DNA of 64,000 bases, taken from contig JAURVB010007440.1 of the NCBI GenBank assembly GCA_033002965.1, positions 1 to 64,000 of the forward strand, in the 5' to 3' direction. Source of the stretch: Piper betle (taxonomy: Eukaryota > Streptophyta > Magnoliopsida > Piperales > Piperaceae). The position numbers and the translations under genes were made by a program. The notes beneath the pieces are model-generated. The model saw nothing but the letters and a program-made list of their open reading frames with translations, was not told the DNA's origin and did not search any database. Below are positions 60,708 through 64,000 of the stretch, piece after piece; the first letter of the stretch is position 1, and the number at the start of each line of letters is the position of its first letter.

Positions 60708-61510
60708 ACACACACACGGCTAAATATGTTAGAGATAGCTTATAAATTATATATAAATTTTAATAAATAATGAGATAGACAATAATGATATGATATTTTA
60801 ATGAAATAAATTATAACAATATTATAATATCTTAGAGATAAAATTTAATTTTAAAGATAGATATCTAATTAATGAGGAGATAACCTATAATAATGTGTTT
60901 AATTATATTTAATGAATTTCCTACTTATTATTTGAGTGCAACTTTTGACTCATCTTTTATTGATAAGAATTAATATATTATTTCATGATGGTATAGTCCT
61001 CGACAATGACAAGGTCGTAAGGTACAACTTCAGTGTGTATAGTACCATGTTGTGGACTATAAAGTCATCCAGGCAGACTAATTCTCCTTGATAAATCAAT
61101 GGAGTACATAAATACGTACAATTAATTATATACATTTGGAAAGATATTTTTTTAGCATATATTTTTTGAAAAATTGTATAGGTCACGTCACTTCAACTCT
61201 AAAAACGTTTTCGAACCATCGGCAAATGGGTTCCTATTCAACATTATTTAATACTTAATGTTAGGTTAATTAATACTAACACAGGCAAAGAAGAGAATGA
61301 AGCAGCTAGTTCAGAAGATTATCCGAGAAAGAATGAAAAGTACTGCTAATGCCCTATCAAGAGCTCCAAAGGATGTGGTAGATTTGCTGCTAAGTGACAG
61401 TGGAAGCCAATTATCAGAGGATTTCATAACCAATAACATGATCGATCGAATGATACCAGGAGAAGACTCTGTGCCAGTTCTCATGACTATAGAGAGTAAA
61501 ATTTCTAAGG
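60523..61510 (+). pseudogene. Duplicated CYP90D-like fragment (intron plus one exon)
   Basis: About 1 kb homologous to 54649 to about 55610 of the P450 pseudogene, covering intron sequence and the exon starting at 61285 (KQLVQKIIRERMKST, then KDVVDLLLSDSGSQLSEDFI and NNMIDRMIPGEDSVPVL). The exon is open here (TTATCAGAGG), where the left copy has a stop (TTATTATAGG). Homology ends near ISKD at about 61510. No other P450 exon follows. Confidence 0.88.
60673..60717. repeat. (AT)n(CA)n compound microsatellite
   Basis: About 16 AT units followed by about 6 CA units, in the duplicated P450 intron. The left copy has only a short TATATATA here. Confidence 0.85.
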
Positions 61511-61772
61511 ACGTAAGCTTATGATCGGAACAATACCAGACGAGGCAACAAAATTAACGACAGGATATGTATAAATGCAGCTTGAAGCCTAAAAGCAGCC
61601 TTTTAGTTAAATAAAGTAAGACTACATGTATTATCCAATACTCCAACCTCCTAAATGGGCACAATTGCACTGACAGTCCAGCAGTCATCTAACGTTGATC
61701 AATTGGGAACACACCGAGGATACTCAACTAACATTTAAAATAGAGATCAAGAGGCTAAAAACAAAAAAGCAC

Positions 61773-62522
61773 AACCCTGAGTTGCAAAAATAGGCCGATT
61801 TAAATCAGATTGACAAAAAATCATACGAATTAATCTTTATACGAATCGGTCTGTGAAATAGCTGATTCGAACCGAATTTAGAATCGGCCCAAATTGGCTA
61901 ATTCCGGACGGCGGCGATAGACAGGGCAACAACAGCGACGACGAGGGTGGCAACTAGGGCGGGGGGCAATTGGCTAATTCTGGACGGCGGCGATAGACGG
62001 GGCAACAACAGCGACGACGAGGGTGGCGACTAGGGCGGGGGGCAAGGTGGGGGGCGGGGGAGAGGATCTGGAGGGGTGGAAGGGGGTGGTGGTGTGGGGT
62101 GGCAGTGGACGACCAGGCCGACGTAGAAGGGGGTGGCTATGTTGGGCAGGGTGGGGCACGGGCGCAGGGGGTAGGGGGCATGGGGTGCGGGGGGTAGGGT
62201 AGGGGGTGCAAGGGGGCATGGCAGGGCGGTGGTGGCGATGGAGGAAGGAGGGTGGCGGGTGTGGGAGAAATACAGGAAATAAATAAAAAAAAATAGTCGT
62301 AGCATTCTTGTAATTAAAATTTGACCCGATTCCGACCCGAGTCAAAAATAATAACTAATTCAAAATATTTTTAAAAATTATAAAATATGAAAAAAATATT
62401 ATAAAATATAATACACAAAATAATATCAAAATAACATCAATACTTAATTTTTATATATTTATACTATGAATTGTCAAATTATTATATATGACCGATTTAG
62501 ACTGATTCAATTGAACCGATTC
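61773..62522. mobile_element. Second copy of the AATCGG-rich hAT element, right end truncated
   Basis: The left end CTGAGTTGCAAAAATAGGCC resembles the left end of the 47316 element. Interior marks TTCTTGTAATTAAAA, ATAATATCAAAATAACATCA and TTGAACCGATTC are shared in the same order. The right terminal repeat is missing. Inside is a tandem duplication of about 77 bp (61895-62045, GGACGGCGGCGATAGAC marks each unit). Confidence 0.75.
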
Positions 62523-62654
62523 TTCCACAATTCTTCCTACCTTTTAAAGTAACTTCATGTCTTTACTCAAATTTTTTGTACCTCTTAGAATAATTTATGT
62601 CTTTACAATTCCCCATGTAGTTATATATCTTTTCACATTCATCGTATAACGAAG

Positions 62655-63866
62655 ATTCCAACAAATTGAATGTGAAATCGAAGTTGGCAATGTTGAGTCT
62701 TGTATACGATGCATTTCTCGATATCTTCCAAGTTCCAACTATAGCAGTGGATATATACAAAGAAAAAATTATTAGTTACATAAAATATTAGTTAGTTTGA
62801 AGCGTGTTAAGCTTGTGCGGACAGTGACGGCGAACAACAAAGAAGAGGAAAGTGGCACTCCCAACTAGCGTCCTAGTGCCGCGACAACCATGGCAGCCCA
62901 GCGCCACGAGGGAGCAATTTCTACTGGATTTGGGCATGGGCTGGTTCCCTGACCCACCGGTGGCCGCCCCAGCACTAGTGGCAGACGGAATTTTGGGGTT
63001 ATTTATGCTAAATTTTAAGGATTTCGTCGTAAGAGAGCCTTTTTTGAAGAAGCACATCAATTTTAAAGAGAGTGAGTAGGGTTTTAATTTGGAGAAGAGA
63101 AAGAAGATGTTTTTATTGTGAGAAGGAGACTATGCTCTGTAAAGTGAAATTGATTGGATCGTGTTCTTTAACGAGTCTTCAACTAAAGTGAATTCTTCGT
63201 AAAGATCAACATTAAATCGGTTTGCTTTCAATATTCTTACCTTGTTCAGATCAATTTTGATTATGATTGATAATTGTTTGCCGAAAAGTTTTTCTCAAGA
63301 TTATTAAGTAAGGTTTCATTCAAATTTATTTAGGAGTAATATCACTCATAATTGTTATTGCTGAGTAGTTTTAATTGGCTGTATTGTAGAGGTAGTTTGA
63401 TCTCTCTAGATCAAATATCGGCAAGTGTAATTGATTTATAACATTATAATGGAAGTTTGAGTTGTGATTTTTTGATCGGAATTTGAGGATTACGAAGGTA
63501 AATTTTTATTTTTAAAAATATTTTTGTCAATAATTTGTGAGTAGGTATGTTGTCTGTATCATCTTGTCAATGTCAGGCAATTAAAACGTTTCAAAATTTT
63601 GTAATTTGTGAGTAGGTATATTGTTTGTATCATCTTGTCAATTCAAATAATTAAAACGTTTCGAAATTTTGTGATGCAAAAATTTCCAAACGGAGTCCCA
63701 ACCTTATCCGTTTGTACCCTTGCAATGAGAGGTCCGAAACATTTTCTTTTTTATGAAAATCTGAAGCACATGGGAATCTGTTTACCATCGCAGTAACAAG
63801 GACATCCACGGGCACCATGTGGATCTCTCTTTGGCCTTTCTTGCCTCTGGCTCCAAAGTCCTACGT
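62655..63866 (+). repeat. Duplicated upstream module, copy 3, without TATA box or inhibitor gene
   Basis: Homologous to copy 1 over its length, starting with the CGLD27 3'-flank sequence (TGAATGTGAAATCGAAG). At the promoter it reads CTTGCCTCTGGCTCCAAAG, where copies 1 and 2 have CTCTATGAAATGGCTCC or CTCTATAAAATGGCTCC, so the TATA element is deleted. No signal-peptide exon follows. Confidence 0.8.
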
Positions 63867-64000
63867 TGGAAACACTTCTCTGTGGACAAGTTTCTCTCAA
63901 GATTATTGAGAGTTATTTTACTTGAATTTATTGAGGAGTATTATTAATTGGAATTATTATTGAGATTAATTTTAATTGGTTGTATTATAGGCGTTGTTTG
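63867..64000 (+). repeat. Start of a further module copy at the window edge
   Basis: AAGTTTCTCTCAAGATTATT, ATTTATTGAGGAGTA and GTTGTATTATAG repeat the middle part of the same module, out of order, directly after copy 3. The array therefore seems to continue beyond the window. Confidence 0.65.

Noticed and set aside
61970..62345. Pro-rich minus-strand frames
   Set aside because: They come from the GC-rich interior and 77-bp tandem duplication of the hAT element at 61773-62522.

Overview
This is nuclear DNA from a flowering plant, almost certainly a monocot. Genes have spliced GT-AG introns. Several first or only exons are strongly GC-rich with C or G at third codon positions (kinase, ribonucleotide reductase, caprin-like, mini-III and CGLD27-like genes), while introns and spacers are AT-rich. 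Bowman-Birk-type inhibitors and a nearby CYP90D-like pseudogene fit a monocot. I cannot name the species; a non-grass monocot is a guess.

Left part (1-40.6 kb) is ordinary single-copy gene space: an AGC2-type protein kinase (+, two frameshifts), the ribonucleotide reductase small subunit (+, one frameshift, E2F-like promoter site), a caprin-like RGG-rich protein (+, 4 exons, one frameshift), an alpha/beta hydrolase (-, 6 exons), RTF1/VIP5 of the PAF1 complex (-, first exon not found), a long gene-poor stretch (19.5-26.8 kb), a GH35 beta-galactosidase (+, 19 exons, 840 residues), a mini-ribonuclease III (-, 6 exons, with a GC-AG intron, a small LTR element and an intronic minisatellite), a transposon inserted in TA microsatellites, and a CGLD27/DUF1230 plastid protein (+, 4 exons).

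Right part (40.6-64 kb) is a rearranged tandem-duplication zone. Its core is a cluster of small secreted double-headed Bowman-Birk-like inhibitors: copies A, B, C and D with open reading frames, E broken, and a short relic. Upstream flanks, a piece of the CGLD27 3' flank, and part of a CYP90D-like pseudogene were duplicated with them. Copy D looks chimeric: an A-type promoter joined to a C-type gene. A CBL10-like calcium sensor (frameshift, start not found), a CYP90D-like pseudogene, a lone last exon of ribosomal protein eL22, and several non-autonomous transposons (one hAT-like element with a perfect 8-bp target duplication) lie between the copies. The array appears to run past the window end.

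Five small frameshifts fall in four otherwise well-conserved genes. Four look like a single missing base, mostly in homopolymers, so assembly indels must be excluded before calling these genes dead. The most biologically interesting part is the inhibitor cluster: a 12-cysteine form that seems to have lost exactly one disulfide pair of the classical fold, with stepwise decay of reactive loops and promoters between copies. Exon limits below were worked out by hand from splice signals and reading phase.
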